In this document: positions 16,109 through 26,100 of the stretch, in pieces | Position numbering within the stretch: position 1 is the stretch's first letter | Layout: every line of letters starts with the position of its first letter | Assembly: GCA_947062675.1 (NCBI GenBank) | Contig: CAMSQM010000031.1 | Coordinates: forward strand, 1 to 36,196 | DNA length: 36,196 bases | DNA from: an uncultured Roseburia sp. | Lineage (GTDB): Bacteria; Bacillota; Clostridia; Lachnospirales; Lachnospiraceae | Direction: 5' to 3' | Notes under the pieces: model-generated | What the model saw: the letters and a program-made list of their open reading frames with translations, nothing else | Told to the model about the DNA's origin: nothing | Databases searched by the model: none | Position numbers and translations under genes: made by a program

Positions 16109-17056
16109 CTACTCTTTAACCGACCCGATGGTCAGGCCGGAAACAAAGTACTGCTGGAAAAACGGATATACACAGGCAATCGGCGCCACGATCAGCACTG
16201 CCATCGCCATACGCATCGGCTCCTTGGGCATGTTTGTCGCGTAAGCCGCGATGGAAGCGCCCATGGTATCTGCGTTCTGCGCGAGGAATTCAATATTCTT
16301 CTCAACATTCATCAGAACGGCCTGCAGCGAATACATTTTCGGGTCCGAAATATACATCAGGGACTGAAACCAGTCATTCCAGAACGAAAAGCTTAACAGG
16401 ATTCCGATTGTAGCAAGCAACGGCTTGGAAATCGGAAGTACAATCGTAAAGTAGGTCCGAAGCTGTGAAGCCCCGTCAATCTCCGCAGATTCCAGAATAG
16501 ACTGTGGAATCGTCGTTTTAAAGAATGTACGGCAGATAATGACGTTGAACGACGACACTGTCAGCGGCAGGATCAGAACCCAGATGGTGTCCTTGATATT
16601 CAGCACCGAGGTATATACGTTGTAGGTGGATACAAGTCCTCCTCCGAATACCATCGGGATAAACACGATAATGGAATAGATCCCTTTCAGCTTGAAGTTA
16701 CTTCTGGAGAGCGCATATCCCATGGATGCTGTCAGAAACAGACCGAGCAGCACGCCTCCGACTGTCACGACAATCGATACCAGAAATGCTCTTCCGATCA
16801 TAATGCGGTTATTCCAGAGATACGCATATGCATCCAGCGACCAGGATTTCGGCAGGAAAGAATAACCGATTTCATTGATACTTTCCATGCTCGAAAACGA
16901 AATCACTACGATAAAAACTGCCGGTACGATACAGGTCAGTGCAAGAATCGCAAATATTGCGCTAAAGAGGACGTTCGTCCCCGGTTTGACCCGGTTGATT
17001 TTGGACTCTACCTCCGGTTCTTCCTGTGCTTTCCGTCTTTTTATTTTTTCAGCCAT
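16109..17056 (-). CDS. Carbohydrate ABC transporter permease (LplC/YtcP type)
   Basis: The 315-residue membrane protein has six predicted helices and the binding-protein-dependent permease loop (EAAxxDG-type), here ESAEIDGASQLRTYFTIVLPISKP, which docks on the ATPase. The C-terminal VSGLTIGSVKE ending is typical of the LplC/YtcP branch of the carbohydrate-uptake family 1 permeases. It forms the second half of the membrane channel with the gene just upstream, 15 bases away. The ATG at 17056 is preferred over a GTG at 17065 because GGGGAGG lies 8 bases before it. No ATP-binding subunit gene is found in the window, so an MsmK-like ATPase encoded elsewhere is inferred. Confidence 0.93.
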   Translation of the reverse strand: MAEKIKRRKAQEEPEVESKINRVKPGTNVLFSAIFAILALTCIVPAVFIVVISFSSMESINEIGYSFLPKSWSLDAYAYLWNNRIMIGRAFLVSIVVTVGGVLLGLFLTASMGYALSRSNFKLKGIYSIIVFIPMVFGGGLVSTYNVYTSVLNIKDTIWVLILPLTVSSFNVIICRTFFKTTIPQSILESAEIDGASQLRTYFTIVLPISKPLLATIGILLSFSFWNDWFQSLMYISDPKMYSLQAVLMNVEKNIEFLAQNADTMGASIAAYATNMPKEPMRMAMAVLIVAPIACVYPFFQQYFVSGLTIGSVKE

Positions 17057-17071
17057 TTCTTCCACCTCCCC

Positions 17072-18031
17072 TTAAATAATCGCACTGTCATTGTCGACCT
17101 TCTTCACAATCCAGTTGCTCAGAAGAATCAGACCGCAGCCTACCACTGACTGTAAGAATGCCGCCGCGGAACCCATGTTCGGATTCGGCTGTGTCTTGAT
17201 CATCTTATAGATAAACACGTCGATCGTCTCTGTAACGGTATACAGGGAATCAGAACCCTTGGTTACCTGATAGAAGAGACCGAAATCACTTCTGACCAGA
17301 CCGCCCATCGCGAGAATGAACATCATGATAATCACGGATTTCATCAGCGGGAGCGTGATTTTTGTCGCCTGCTGGAACTTTGTCGCCCCGTCGATCATCG
17401 CCGCCTCATACAGCGTATTGTCGATACCGGTGATCGTCGCGAGATACACCACCATGCCGTAACCCATGCCCTTCCACTGACTTAAGAAAATCAGGATTGC
17501 CGGCCAGTACTTCGACTCCTGATACCAGCTCACCGGATCCTTGCCCATATTCACAAGAACCGTGTTGATCAGACCTTTATCCGGGCTTAAAAATGCGAAC
17601 ACAAAATAGGTGACAACGACCCATGACATAAAGTAAGGCAGGAACATCAGCGTCTGGCAGGTCTTTCCGTAGCGCTTGCTGTAAAGCTGGCTCATCATCA
17701 GGGACAGGCAGACCGGAATCACAATCCCGAGGATAATGAACACAATATTATACAGAAGCGTCAGCTTCACAACCAGTGCGCCGGAACCGGATGTAAACAG
17801 GAATTCAAAGTTCTTAAATCCGGTAAATTCGCTCTTTAACAGATTGTAAAAGAAACTCTTCGTACCGTCAATCAGCTTATAGTTTTTAAATGCCATCAGG
17901 ATACCAAACATCGGAAAGTAGCAGAAGCAGATATACCATATCACTGTAGGAAGCGTCAGTAATGTCAGCTCCGTATCCCGCTTCGCCCACCTGTCCCTTT
18001 TCTTCGTTTTTGGTAAATTTCGTTTCTCCAT
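17072..18031 (-). CDS. Carbohydrate ABC transporter permease (LplB type)
   Basis: The 319-residue protein has six predicted helices and the EAAMIDGATKFQQATKITLPLMK coupling loop of sugar importer permeases. N-terminal sequence TLLTLPTVIWYICFCYFPMFGILMAFKNY is characteristic of the LplB branch, whose relatives import complex oligosaccharides. A basic cytoplasmic tail precedes the first helix. The ATG at 18031 is preferred to a GTG at 18037 because AAGGAGG sits 7 bases before it. It lies 27 bases after the stop of the upstream binding protein and pairs with the next permease. Confidence 0.93.
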   Translation of the reverse strand: MEKRNLPKTKKRDRWAKRDTELTLLTLPTVIWYICFCYFPMFGILMAFKNYKLIDGTKSFFYNLLKSEFTGFKNFEFLFTSGSGALVVKLTLLYNIVFIILGIVIPVCLSLMMSQLYSKRYGKTCQTLMFLPYFMSWVVVTYFVFAFLSPDKGLINTVLVNMGKDPVSWYQESKYWPAILIFLSQWKGMGYGMVVYLATITGIDNTLYEAAMIDGATKFQQATKITLPLMKSVIIMMFILAMGGLVRSDFGLFYQVTKGSDSLYTVTETIDVFIYKMIKTQPNPNMGSAAAFLQSVVGCGLILLSNWIVKKVDNDSAII

Positions 18032-18058
18032 TTTCACCCTCCTTTTTTTTCAGAAACC

Positions 18059-19555
18059 TTACGGCCTTTTACGGAGACGATCCCATGCATCGATCTGTCT
18101 CTGCATCTCGTCAATCACGTCCTGCATCCCACACCCGTAGAGCTTTTCATTTAACATTGGGATATATACCTCCGGATCCACACTGCCTGTGTAGAGCGCC
18201 GGGCCATATTCGTCGAGAACCATCCTGAAATGAAAAAGCTGACCGGACACTCTCCCCGCATCAAAATCAAAGCCAAACGTGGGCGCCTCCTCCGATTCCC
18301 GGTTGTATTTCTCAAATGCATCCCACTTGTCAGCCGGATCCGTCTCAGGTACCCAGGTAGAAAAGAGACCGCCCTGAACATAATAGGGCACTGCATAACC
18401 GCTCTCCTCTGAAAGACGGACCTTGCAGTCATAAATATACTTTTTGCCGGATGCCTCCGCGATCTCCTCCTCCGGCACAGGCACTTTTGTGTAATGCACA
18501 TTTTCCAGTCCGTAATTCAGCAGATTCCGCAGATACAGGTCCGTATTGACCAGATTCAGAAATTCGACAGCCGCTTCGGGATGCGGGCAGTCTTTTGAGA
18601 TCACTGTCAGCGCCCCCCGCGCCGATGCGGTGGTGATCTGCGTCTCCATAATGGGTGACGTTACCACCTCATATCCCAGTGCACTGCTCCACACTGTCTC
18701 TGCATACGGCTGTCCGTCCCCTTTTGTGACAAACCGCTTTACCCTCCTGTCATCACGTGCCACCGCCGCATCGCTGTTAATGTACCCGGCCTCAAAATAC
18801 CGCCGCATGGTCCTAAGCGTTGACTGCATGCGCTCCGTCTCAAACACGTTTCTGACAGTCAGTGTCCCGTCTCCGTATTCTATCCCGACAGGATCCGTAA
18901 TCTTATCCATATAGGTCGGAGCGCTGAATTCACGGGTAAGATAGAGCGGGACCACCTCCGGTTCCTTCTCTGCGATAAGCGCCAGCCACGGCTCCAGATC
19001 TTCCAGCGTGTGAAGCTCCTCAAACGGGATGTCATATTTCTCCACATACTCCTTTGTGAATACCCACATCGGCATACTGCCAAGCTCTTTCTGGGAGGGA
19101 ACCCCGTAGATCTTTCCGTCGATAGTCGCCGCTTCCCAGAAGCGCTCATCTATTCCGGAAAGCAGCCCTGTTCCGTACTCTCCCAGCAGATCGTCAAGCG
19201 GAAGAAGCGCTCCCTTCTGCGCAATCTCCAGGTAATCATTCGCCCAGGAGCTCGAAAAAGCAAGATCCCAGTGTGCTCCTGTGCTGATAATACTGCGCAT
19301 CTTTGTGTTGTAATCACTCCAGTTCACCGGAATAATCTCCACCGTCACACCGATCTTTTCCGATATGTAATCGTTAACCTGCTCCTCCACAATCTTCCCG
19401 TCCTGCTGTACTGTACCAATCTGATACCAGATCAGATGAACCGGCTCCGTCCGTTTCCCTGTCTCTGTCCTTCTCCCGGTACATTTCACCACCAGAAATA
19501 ACAGGCCCGGCAACAGCACTACCAGAAACCAGAGTCTGTTCCAGCTGCGCTTCAT
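18059..19555 (-). CDS. Second, divergent sugar substrate-binding protein
   Basis: The 498-residue protein shares the plan of the other binding protein: HLIWYQIGTVQQDG, NWSDYNTKMRSIISTGAHWDLAF, GKIYGVPSQKE, AAVEFLNLVNTD, and a DUF3502-like C-terminus ending WDR. Its N-terminus is a basic, hydrophobic stretch with a cysteine at residue 25, but the residue before it is lysine, which breaks the lipobox. It may be held by an uncleaved signal anchor or atypically lipidated. There is no Gly/Ser linker. It is first in the transporter cluster, preceded by a 172-base AT-rich gap with a 12-bp direct repeat. GGAGG lies 4 bases before the ATG. Having two binding proteins for one permease pair suggests two ligand sizes or a sensing role. 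Confidence 0.9.
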   Translation of the reverse strand: MKRSWNRLWFLVVLLPGLLFLVVKCTGRRTETGKRTEPVHLIWYQIGTVQQDGKIVEEQVNDYISEKIGVTVEIIPVNWSDYNTKMRSIISTGAHWDLAFSSSWANDYLEIAQKGALLPLDDLLGEYGTGLLSGIDERFWEAATIDGKIYGVPSQKELGSMPMWVFTKEYVEKYDIPFEELHTLEDLEPWLALIAEKEPEVVPLYLTREFSAPTYMDKITDPVGIEYGDGTLTVRNVFETERMQSTLRTMRRYFEAGYINSDAAVARDDRRVKRFVTKGDGQPYAETVWSSALGYEVVTSPIMETQITTASARGALTVISKDCPHPEAAVEFLNLVNTDLYLRNLLNYGLENVHYTKVPVPEEEIAEASGKKYIYDCKVRLSEESGYAVPYYVQGGLFSTWVPETDPADKWDAFEKYNRESEEAPTFGFDFDAGRVSGQLFHFRMVLDEYGPALYTGSVDPEVYIPMLNEKLYGCGMQDVIDEMQRQIDAWDRLRKRP

Positions 19556-19727
19556 CCTTCCTCCCGTTTGTGCAATTTAACCAGCATTCCCCTAATGGAT
19601 ATATGTATTTTAACAATTCTGCCGGAACTATCCTAGTTTACAATTTATAGATTTTATGTACTTTTTATTGTTTTATGGAAAATTTTATAATTCGTTCGTT
19701 AATTCGTTCACTTTATGCCGGAAATAC
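19556..19727. promoter_or_regulatory. AT-rich control region of the transporter genes with direct repeats
   Basis: This gap holds the 12-bp direct repeat TAATTCGTTCGT/TAATTCGTTCAC (19688-19699 and 19700-19711, 10 of 12 identical) and two copies of TGCCGGAA (19620-19627, 19716-19723). On the minus strand a weak promoter TTGTAA, 17 bases, AGAATT is the best found. Direct repeats are the usual binding pattern of AraC-type regulators, and the YesN-type regulator gene ends at 19728. Binding is inferred. Confidence 0.45.
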
Positions 19728-21314
19728 CTAATAATTTTTCATTTCGCGCAGCGCAGCCGGCGATACCCCGTAGCTCTGCTTGAATTTCCGGTAAAAATAA
19801 CTTGTGTCAGAATAGCCCACCTCGCGGGCAATATCATTGATGCGCAGATTCGTCGTCAGAATCAGATTTTTTGCGATCCCGTTTCTCACATTATTCAGAT
19901 ACTGGGAAAACGGGCAGCCGACTTCTTTCTGGAAAATCTGTCCCAGATAGGAAGTGTTCATGTGATACTTGTACGCCAGCGTCTTTAAGTTCATATCATT
20001 CTGATAATTGTTCTTCACTTCCGCTATAATCTGGCGCACGACCGGCGTGTATTGCATATTTTCCATGTTCATCCAGGAAATGATGTCCGAGATTTCCGAC
20101 AGGAGCATCGTTCTGATCGCAGAAATATCTTCTGCCTGCCAGATCTCACCGATCACATCGTAGAGCTGTCTGCCCTCGTCCCTGATGTTGTATTCCAGCC
20201 GGATCTCCCTCAGAATCAGCGCGATCCGCGCCGCAATCTGGTAGAGCACATCCACAGAGACCTCCTTCTGGATGTTGTTGATAAACAGCCCCTCCACATA
20301 CTCCCCTGCTCCTGCAATATCTTTTCTTAAAATCAGGCCCGCAAACTTCTCTTTATCGATCACCACATCCGTGTCAGTGCGGTTCAGAAGCTTCTCCTCG
20401 TTCATACAGCTCCCATACCCCTCAATCAGAAGGTATCGCTGCATTTTTTCCACGGTCCCGTACACTTCAGGCAGGCTGGTCAGATCGCAGAAAACATTGG
20501 AAACCGTCAGAAAGCTGTACACCCCGAGCTCAATTTCCATCTCGTTCTGCAGATCCGCAAACCAGCCCCCGGACGCCTCCCCCTCACCTGATACGGCAGA
20601 TTCCTGCTCCCCGGCGGCGGACGCTCTCCACCCTGAAGCTGCAGGATCTTCCTCTTTGCACAGACACAAAAGCAACAGAAAATTACTGCCTCCCAGATGC
20701 CATACTTTAAGCTCCTCACCGGACTTTCGGGAGGAAATATAGCGTGTGACGTCCGTCAGCCTGTACGCTCCAAGTGTCGACAGATCTATCTTCATAACCG
20801 CAGCACGGTAACGGCCCGGCGGAATCCCGGGAACGATATTCTGAAGATACCGGCGCCGCTCCTCCGGACTAAAGCCTCCCTCGAGAAAACACTGGAATTC
20901 CATCTTCCTGTCAATCTGCGAGTCCTGTTCCTCATCCATTTTTTTCAGCTTCTCCACACAGCCCGTAAGCGCCCGGATCAGTTCTTCCTCGTTGATGGGT
21001 TTTAAAATATAGTCTTCCACATCGAGGCGGACCGCGGCACGCGCATACTCAAACTCACTGTAACCTGACAGAATCACAAAACGCATTCTGGAATCGGTCT
21101 TCCGCACCTGCTCCAGCAGGCCGATCCCGTCCAGGAGCGGCATACTGACGTCGGTCACGAGAATATCCACACGCTCCTGCCCCAGCAGTTCCAGTGCCTC
21201 CTCACCGTTGTGAGCCCTGTAAAACACAGTAAGCCCCAGCGCTTCCCAGTCAATAATATTTTCCAGCCCCCGGAGAATAAGCTCTTCATCCTCCACCAGC
21301 ATCACTTTTCTCAT
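19728..21314 (-). CDS. YesN-type response regulator (REC + AraC HTH)
   Basis: The 528-residue protein has an N-terminal receiver domain: acidic pair in LVEDEE, phospho-acceptor Asp-55 in ILVTDVSMPLLDG, and the lysine in DYILKPI. A long middle region follows, with a Gly/Ser/Ala-rich insert at about residues 225-255, and then a C-terminal AraC-type double helix-turn-helix (about 430-528: LAYKYHMNTSYLGQIFQKEVG, INDIAREVGYSDTSYFYRKFK). This is the YesN type that pairs with YesM kinases to control carbohydrate uptake genes. The ATG at 21314 has GAGG 6 bases upstream and overlaps the kinase 3' end by 29 bases, so the two are coupled. Its target is probably the adjacent transporter promoter. Confidence 0.94.
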   Translation of the reverse strand: MRKVMLVEDEELILRGLENIIDWEALGLTVFYRAHNGEEALELLGQERVDILVTDVSMPLLDGIGLLEQVRKTDSRMRFVILSGYSEFEYARAAVRLDVEDYILKPINEEELIRALTGCVEKLKKMDEEQDSQIDRKMEFQCFLEGGFSPEERRRYLQNIVPGIPPGRYRAAVMKIDLSTLGAYRLTDVTRYISSRKSGEELKVWHLGGSNFLLLLCLCKEEDPAASGWRASAAGEQESAVSGEGEASGGWFADLQNEMEIELGVYSFLTVSNVFCDLTSLPEVYGTVEKMQRYLLIEGYGSCMNEEKLLNRTDTDVVIDKEKFAGLILRKDIAGAGEYVEGLFINNIQKEVSVDVLYQIAARIALILREIRLEYNIRDEGRQLYDVIGEIWQAEDISAIRTMLLSEISDIISWMNMENMQYTPVVRQIIAEVKNNYQNDMNLKTLAYKYHMNTSYLGQIFQKEVGCPFSQYLNNVRNGIAKNLILTTNLRINDIAREVGYSDTSYFYRKFKQSYGVSPAALREMKNY

Positions 21315-23076
21315 CGCATTCCTCGTCTCTATGTTTTTCCGGCCGCACACCGGCTTCCGGTGTCATGGCGCCTTCCGGCAGGGTAAACTTAAGCGTCACG
21401 GTTATCCCGCCTGTCTCATTTTCACTCAGAGCGAGCCCGCAGCAGGCCCCGTATACCGCCTTCAGACGGCGGTTGACATTTCCGAGTCCCATCGATTTGT
21501 GGATATCAAGCTCATCCGCCCTGAGCGCGGCATTTTTCTCTGCCATCTCCTGCGCGTCCATCCCCCGCCCGTTGTCGGCGACCTCAATACAGAGAAGTTC
21601 TCCTTCACGGCGAACGAGAATACCGACGTGATTGTCATCTGCCTCCAGGCGGATTCCATGTGCAAAATAATTCTCCAGAACCGGCTGGACGACAAACTTG
21701 ATCACCGGCACCTGCAGATAGCCGTCCCCGCAGCGGACCTCCCATGTAAATTTATCGTGGTAGCGGTACTCAAACAGCTCCATATATTTTTTTGCATAGT
21801 GCAGCTCCTGTGCAAGGGTGATCACGTCCGCGGCTTTCAGCTGGCTCTGAAAAAGCGCCGCCATGCTGTAGAGCATCCGCCCGACTTCCCTGTCTCCGTT
21901 GCAGATCGCCTTCATTCGGATGGCTTCCAGCGTATTGTAAAGGAAATGAGGATTAATCTGGCTCTGGAGCGCCGCCATCTCGGCATTTTTCTGTTCTATC
22001 TCGGCAAGATAACTTTTCTTAATGTAAAGATCCAGATCCCTGCACATCCGGTTAAAACTATCCGCAATGATATCCAGCTCATCCGACCTCTCCCCGTGCG
22101 CAATCCGGATCCCCAGGTCTCCCTGCTTGACCCTCTCCATCCCGTCGACGATCGTCTCCAGCCGCCGCATAATCCCTGAGAGATAGAGATAAATCCCCGT
22201 TTCCCCCGCGACGACCAGGAACAGACTGACCGCCAGGACAGCCAGAAAGCTCCAGCCGGAGATCCTCCCCGCATCCCGCTTCCCCAGAATGGTTATCACA
22301 CGGTAGGCGCCTGCCGCTTCCTCCCTGGCATGGACCCCCTCTTCTTTCTCAAGATCGCTGAGACTGCGCAGGGAGTTCCACACAATTCCGGAATCAGACA
22401 GAAACACTGCCTCATTGTCGCTGTCACACACGATAATCTGTGCCTTCTCATAAAGACCGGCAATATCAGAAAAACGCTGGCCGGAAAATCCCAGCTCCAT
22501 CCAGCCGATCTCTTTCAGGGAAACCGGATCAAGCAGCTTTTTCTGAAAACAGACCGCCTCCCCGCTTCCATCCCTCCCCGCTTCCTCCGCGGCCAGGACT
22601 GCCTGCTGGCTTGTCCGCTTTTCCCTGTGGCTGGCTCCGTCCGCCTGAAAACAGGTCAGGATCTCCTGCTGCAGACTATATAAGCGGATATTCACCAGCT
22701 GGCTGTTGCTCGCAAAAATCGAGGAAAAAAAATCTTCCAGCCCGAAATAAGAGACAGACGAACTGTCTGCGTAGCTGTCAAGCCGGAACCGGATATAATC
22801 TTCCACATCATCGCATATATAGTGCCGCAGTTCTTCCAGATCGTTGTGTGAATTATAAAGAATATTGTGAACGTAATCCGCATCGCCGGCACACTGCAGG
22901 ATATAATCCCGCGCCTCCGTCCCCGCCATTCCCATATATTCCAGATTTGTCTCCCGCACCTGCCGTTTTGACGCAGAAAGCGAATACGCCGCCAGAAGTC
23001 CCACCGCACACACCAGCACCAGCGTGTAGACAAGCTGCAGCTTCCGGAATAACTGTCTGGAGTCCCTTTTCATCAT
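21286..23076 (-). CDS. YesM-type sensor histidine kinase
   Basis: The 596-residue kinase has a first membrane helix at about residues 15-32, an extracellular sensor region of about 240 residues, a second helix at about 275-300, a HAMP domain (RRLETIVDGMERVKQGDLGI), a coiled segment and a HisKA_7TM-less His_kinase box: SQINPHFLYNTLEAIRMKA, where the histidine is the phospho-acceptor. The ATP-binding part has VLENYFAHG, VADNGRGM and MGLGNVNRRL. YesM-type kinases sense oligosaccharides or a loaded binding protein. AGGGG precedes two adjacent ATG codons at 23076 and 23073. It overlaps its response regulator and lies between the glycosidase genes and the transporter genes. Confidence 0.94.
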   Translation of the reverse strand: MMKRDSRQLFRKLQLVYTLVLVCAVGLLAAYSLSASKRQVRETNLEYMGMAGTEARDYILQCAGDADYVHNILYNSHNDLEELRHYICDDVEDYIRFRLDSYADSSSVSYFGLEDFFSSIFASNSQLVNIRLYSLQQEILTCFQADGASHREKRTSQQAVLAAEEAGRDGSGEAVCFQKKLLDPVSLKEIGWMELGFSGQRFSDIAGLYEKAQIIVCDSDNEAVFLSDSGIVWNSLRSLSDLEKEEGVHAREEAAGAYRVITILGKRDAGRISGWSFLAVLAVSLFLVVAGETGIYLYLSGIMRRLETIVDGMERVKQGDLGIRIAHGERSDELDIIADSFNRMCRDLDLYIKKSYLAEIEQKNAEMAALQSQINPHFLYNTLEAIRMKAICNGDREVGRMLYSMAALFQSQLKAADVITLAQELHYAKKYMELFEYRYHDKFTWEVRCGDGYLQVPVIKFVVQPVLENYFAHGIRLEADDNHVGILVRREGELLCIEVADNGRGMDAQEMAEKNAALRADELDIHKSMGLGNVNRRLKAVYGACCGLALSENETGGITVTLKFTLPEGAMTPEAGVRPEKHRDEECDEKSDAGGG

Positions 23077-23112
23077 TTCCCCTCAGAATTTATCATCTGC
23101 GGACGGTATGAT

Positions 23113-23160
23113 ACACCGGCGCCATACTGTCCCTGACAGGGGGCAGTCCGGCGCCGGTGT
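23113..23160. repeat. Long GC-rich hairpin between GH38 and kinase genes
   Basis: The perfect 11-bp arms ACACCGGCGCC (23113-23123) and GGCGCCGGTGT (23150-23160) flank a second inner stem built from ACTG/CAGT and CCCTG/CAGGG. It begins 17 bases after the GH38 stop and has no T-run on either strand, so it looks more like a processing or stability element, or a partial terminator. Confidence 0.7.
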
Positions 23161-23176
23161 AAATTTTCGTCACGGC

Positions 23177-26100
23177 TCAGATCTCAAAAAGCAGTGTTAC
23201 AATCTCATACGGTTTTACGGTCAGACAGATCTCTCTGCACTCTGCCCAGTCGCCCAGCGGACGCTCCCGCAGGTCACAGACACAGAAGCGTTTCCAGCGG
23301 AAACCGGTCTGCACCGCAATCCGGTTTGTTCCCCCTGTAAAGTCATGGAAACGCACCGCGATATGCTTTCCGTCCTCCGTTTTTTTAACGGCATCCAGCT
23401 CCACACACTCCCTGTCAAAAGAGAGGAAGCTCCTGCCTGCTCCTGCATTTTCGGCCGGAAATGCCAGCACGCCCGGTTCCGCCGTAAGCGGCACATTGAG
23501 CGCTGCCGCCTGCTGCACTGTTCTTCCCTCCACAAAATCCCCCCTGTGCGGAAGCAGGGAATAGGTGAAGAAATGTTCTCCCTGATCCTGACTGTGGTCT
23601 GGGTGCGTCGCCGCTTTGATCAGTGTGATGCGCAGGACATTGTCCTTTACATCATGCCCGTATTTACAGTCATTGAGCAGACTGACACCATACCCATGTT
23701 CTGAGAGATCCGCAAATCTGTGGGCAACCGTCTCAAATTTTGCCTGATCCCAGCTGGTATTCCAGTGGTTCGGACGGCGCACATTGCCATACTGCACATC
23801 AAAAGTCGCATAGGTACTTCGGATATCCACCGGAAACGCTGCTTTTAAAAGCTGGTGTGTCTCGTGGAAATCCACTTTCGTCACGAAATCAATGCCGGGC
23901 TGCGCAGCATACAGTATCATATCCTGCGCGATGGTGGAATGCAGATAGCTCCATTCCATATGCACGACAAGCCGCACCGGTCCCTGTTCTGTGACCGCAA
24001 ACGACGTCAGCTCCGTGATCTCGCGCATCTTTTCCTGATAAAAAATATCGATATCCCAGGCGTCATTGCCCAGCGGCTTATCCTCAAATACCTGCAGCAC
24101 ATTGGCCCGCTGTTCCGGGGCAATCACCTGGCGGTCCGCCTCTCTGTCGTAAAGACGGGTGATCTGACCATAGTCATTGAGGGAAAGACAGTAAAACGGC
24201 GTCGTAATCTCACGGCCGCCGCCGTCCACCGTAAATACGCCCGTACTTCCGCCGCCATACGTCATTCTCACCTGAACAAAGCCCATCGGCGGCACTTCGT
24301 CCACCATAACGAGCAGCCCGCCTTCCGTGCGCTGCGCGCTGAGCTTCGTCCCATCAGAAAGCTCCGCACCCGCCGCGTCCGGCTCCGGAAGGAGCACACA
24401 TCCGCCCTGTGCAAACGCATTGGCATTAATTACGGTATATACCGCTTTCTCCTCCTGTCTCACGCAGGAGACGGCCTCGTCCCGGACATCCCGCCCGATC
24501 TTTTCAATCTGCGCGTAGTCCCTCTTACAATCTTCATACACCTCAAAAATGGAAGATCCCGGAATAATGTCGTGGAACTGATTCGTGAGTATCAGTTTCC
24601 ATCCCTCCGTCAGCTTTTCCTGCTGTGCGTCACTGAACTGTCCGCCCTCTGCAAGCGCCCGCATCACGGCAAACCACTCCGCTTCGCGGTAGAGCAGCTC
24701 CATTTTCCGGTTCATGCGCTTATTATACGCATGGCTCGTATATGTGCCGCGATGGTATTCCAGATACAGTTCCCCGTCCCAGGTGTTCACATACTGGTCG
24801 GTGTTCTCCACGTTTTCCTTCAGCTTTTCAAAGTATTCCCCGGCCGTCGAGGTCTTAATATGCGGCATTCCCGGCATCCGGTCAATTCTGCGCCTCCGCT
24901 CCAGATTGTCACGGTTGACGCCGCCTCCCCCGTCACCGAAACCGTAGGCGATCAGCAGATCGCGGTTCATATTTTTCTCGCTGTAGGCATCCCAGACTCC
25001 TTTGACCGTTTTCGGCAGAAGCTCTCCGTTGTACGTGTAAAACCAGCTTCCCGGCTCAGCGTCCGGCGTCGGCGTCGTGATAAAGTGCGTCAGCACGCTG
25101 CTCCCGTCAATCCCCTTCCAGTAGAAAGTATCGTGCGGCATACGGTTGTACTGATTCCAGCTGATCTTCGTTGTCATAAACATGTCGATCCCGGACTTCT
25201 TTAATATCTGAGGCAGAGCCCACGAGTAGCCGAACACGTCAGGCAGCCAGAGGTAGTGGACATCCTTCCCAAACTCCTCCTCAATGAATCTGCTTCCGAT
25301 CAGAATCTGGCGTGTCAGCGACTCCCCGCTCGTCAGGTTGCAGTCCGCTTCCACCCACATTGCCCCGTCAGCTTCCCAGCGCCCTTCTGCGACGCGCGCC
25401 CGGATGGACTCATAGAGCTCGGGAAAGTCTTCCTTAATATATGCGTACAGCTGCGGCTGTGTCTGCAGGAATATATATTCCGGGAACAGCTCCATCAGAC
25501 GCATCACCGTGGAAAACGACCTGGAACACTTCTCCCGTGTATGTTTCAGGCGCCAGAGCCATGCCGTATCAATATGTGTATGCCCTACCGCATACACCTG
25601 AACGCGGGAGTGCCTGTCCATCGCACTGATTTTCTCATTCAGCAGTCCGGCCGCCTGTGCCACCGTAAAGTAGAATTCTTCACTTCCGGGCGCACTCCAG
25701 TCAATGCAGTGCATCGCGCGGTCCAGATTCGCAAGAAGCTCATGCCGGACGGGGTCGTTCTCCCCGAGCTGCGCAATCGTCCCCAGAATCACATCGGACA
25801 GATAATACAGGTCATCTGTCGCCTCGTCCAGCCAGCCAATCTGCGCTGTTTTCAGTTCATGCACCTGATCCAGGGGCTTTCCGCCTCCTTCCAGACCGGA
25901 CCACAGACGAAACGTCAGACTCACCGTCGTCCCGTAAAGCTCTTCCTTAAAAAATACTTCCTTATGATTGGAATCAACCCCCTGGTACGGCTTTCCGTTC
26001 AGATAAAGCATCGCCTCAAAACCTGAGTTGTTGCCCGCACCGGTCCGTCCGAAATCAAACACCCCGACAGCTCTCTTTCCCTTCCACTCCGCCGGAATAT

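Noticed and set aside
23855-25204. Long plus-strand frame of about 450 codons inside the first GH38 gene
   Set aside because: Antisense shadow of a GC-rich coding region, rich in His/Arg/Pro, without start signals.
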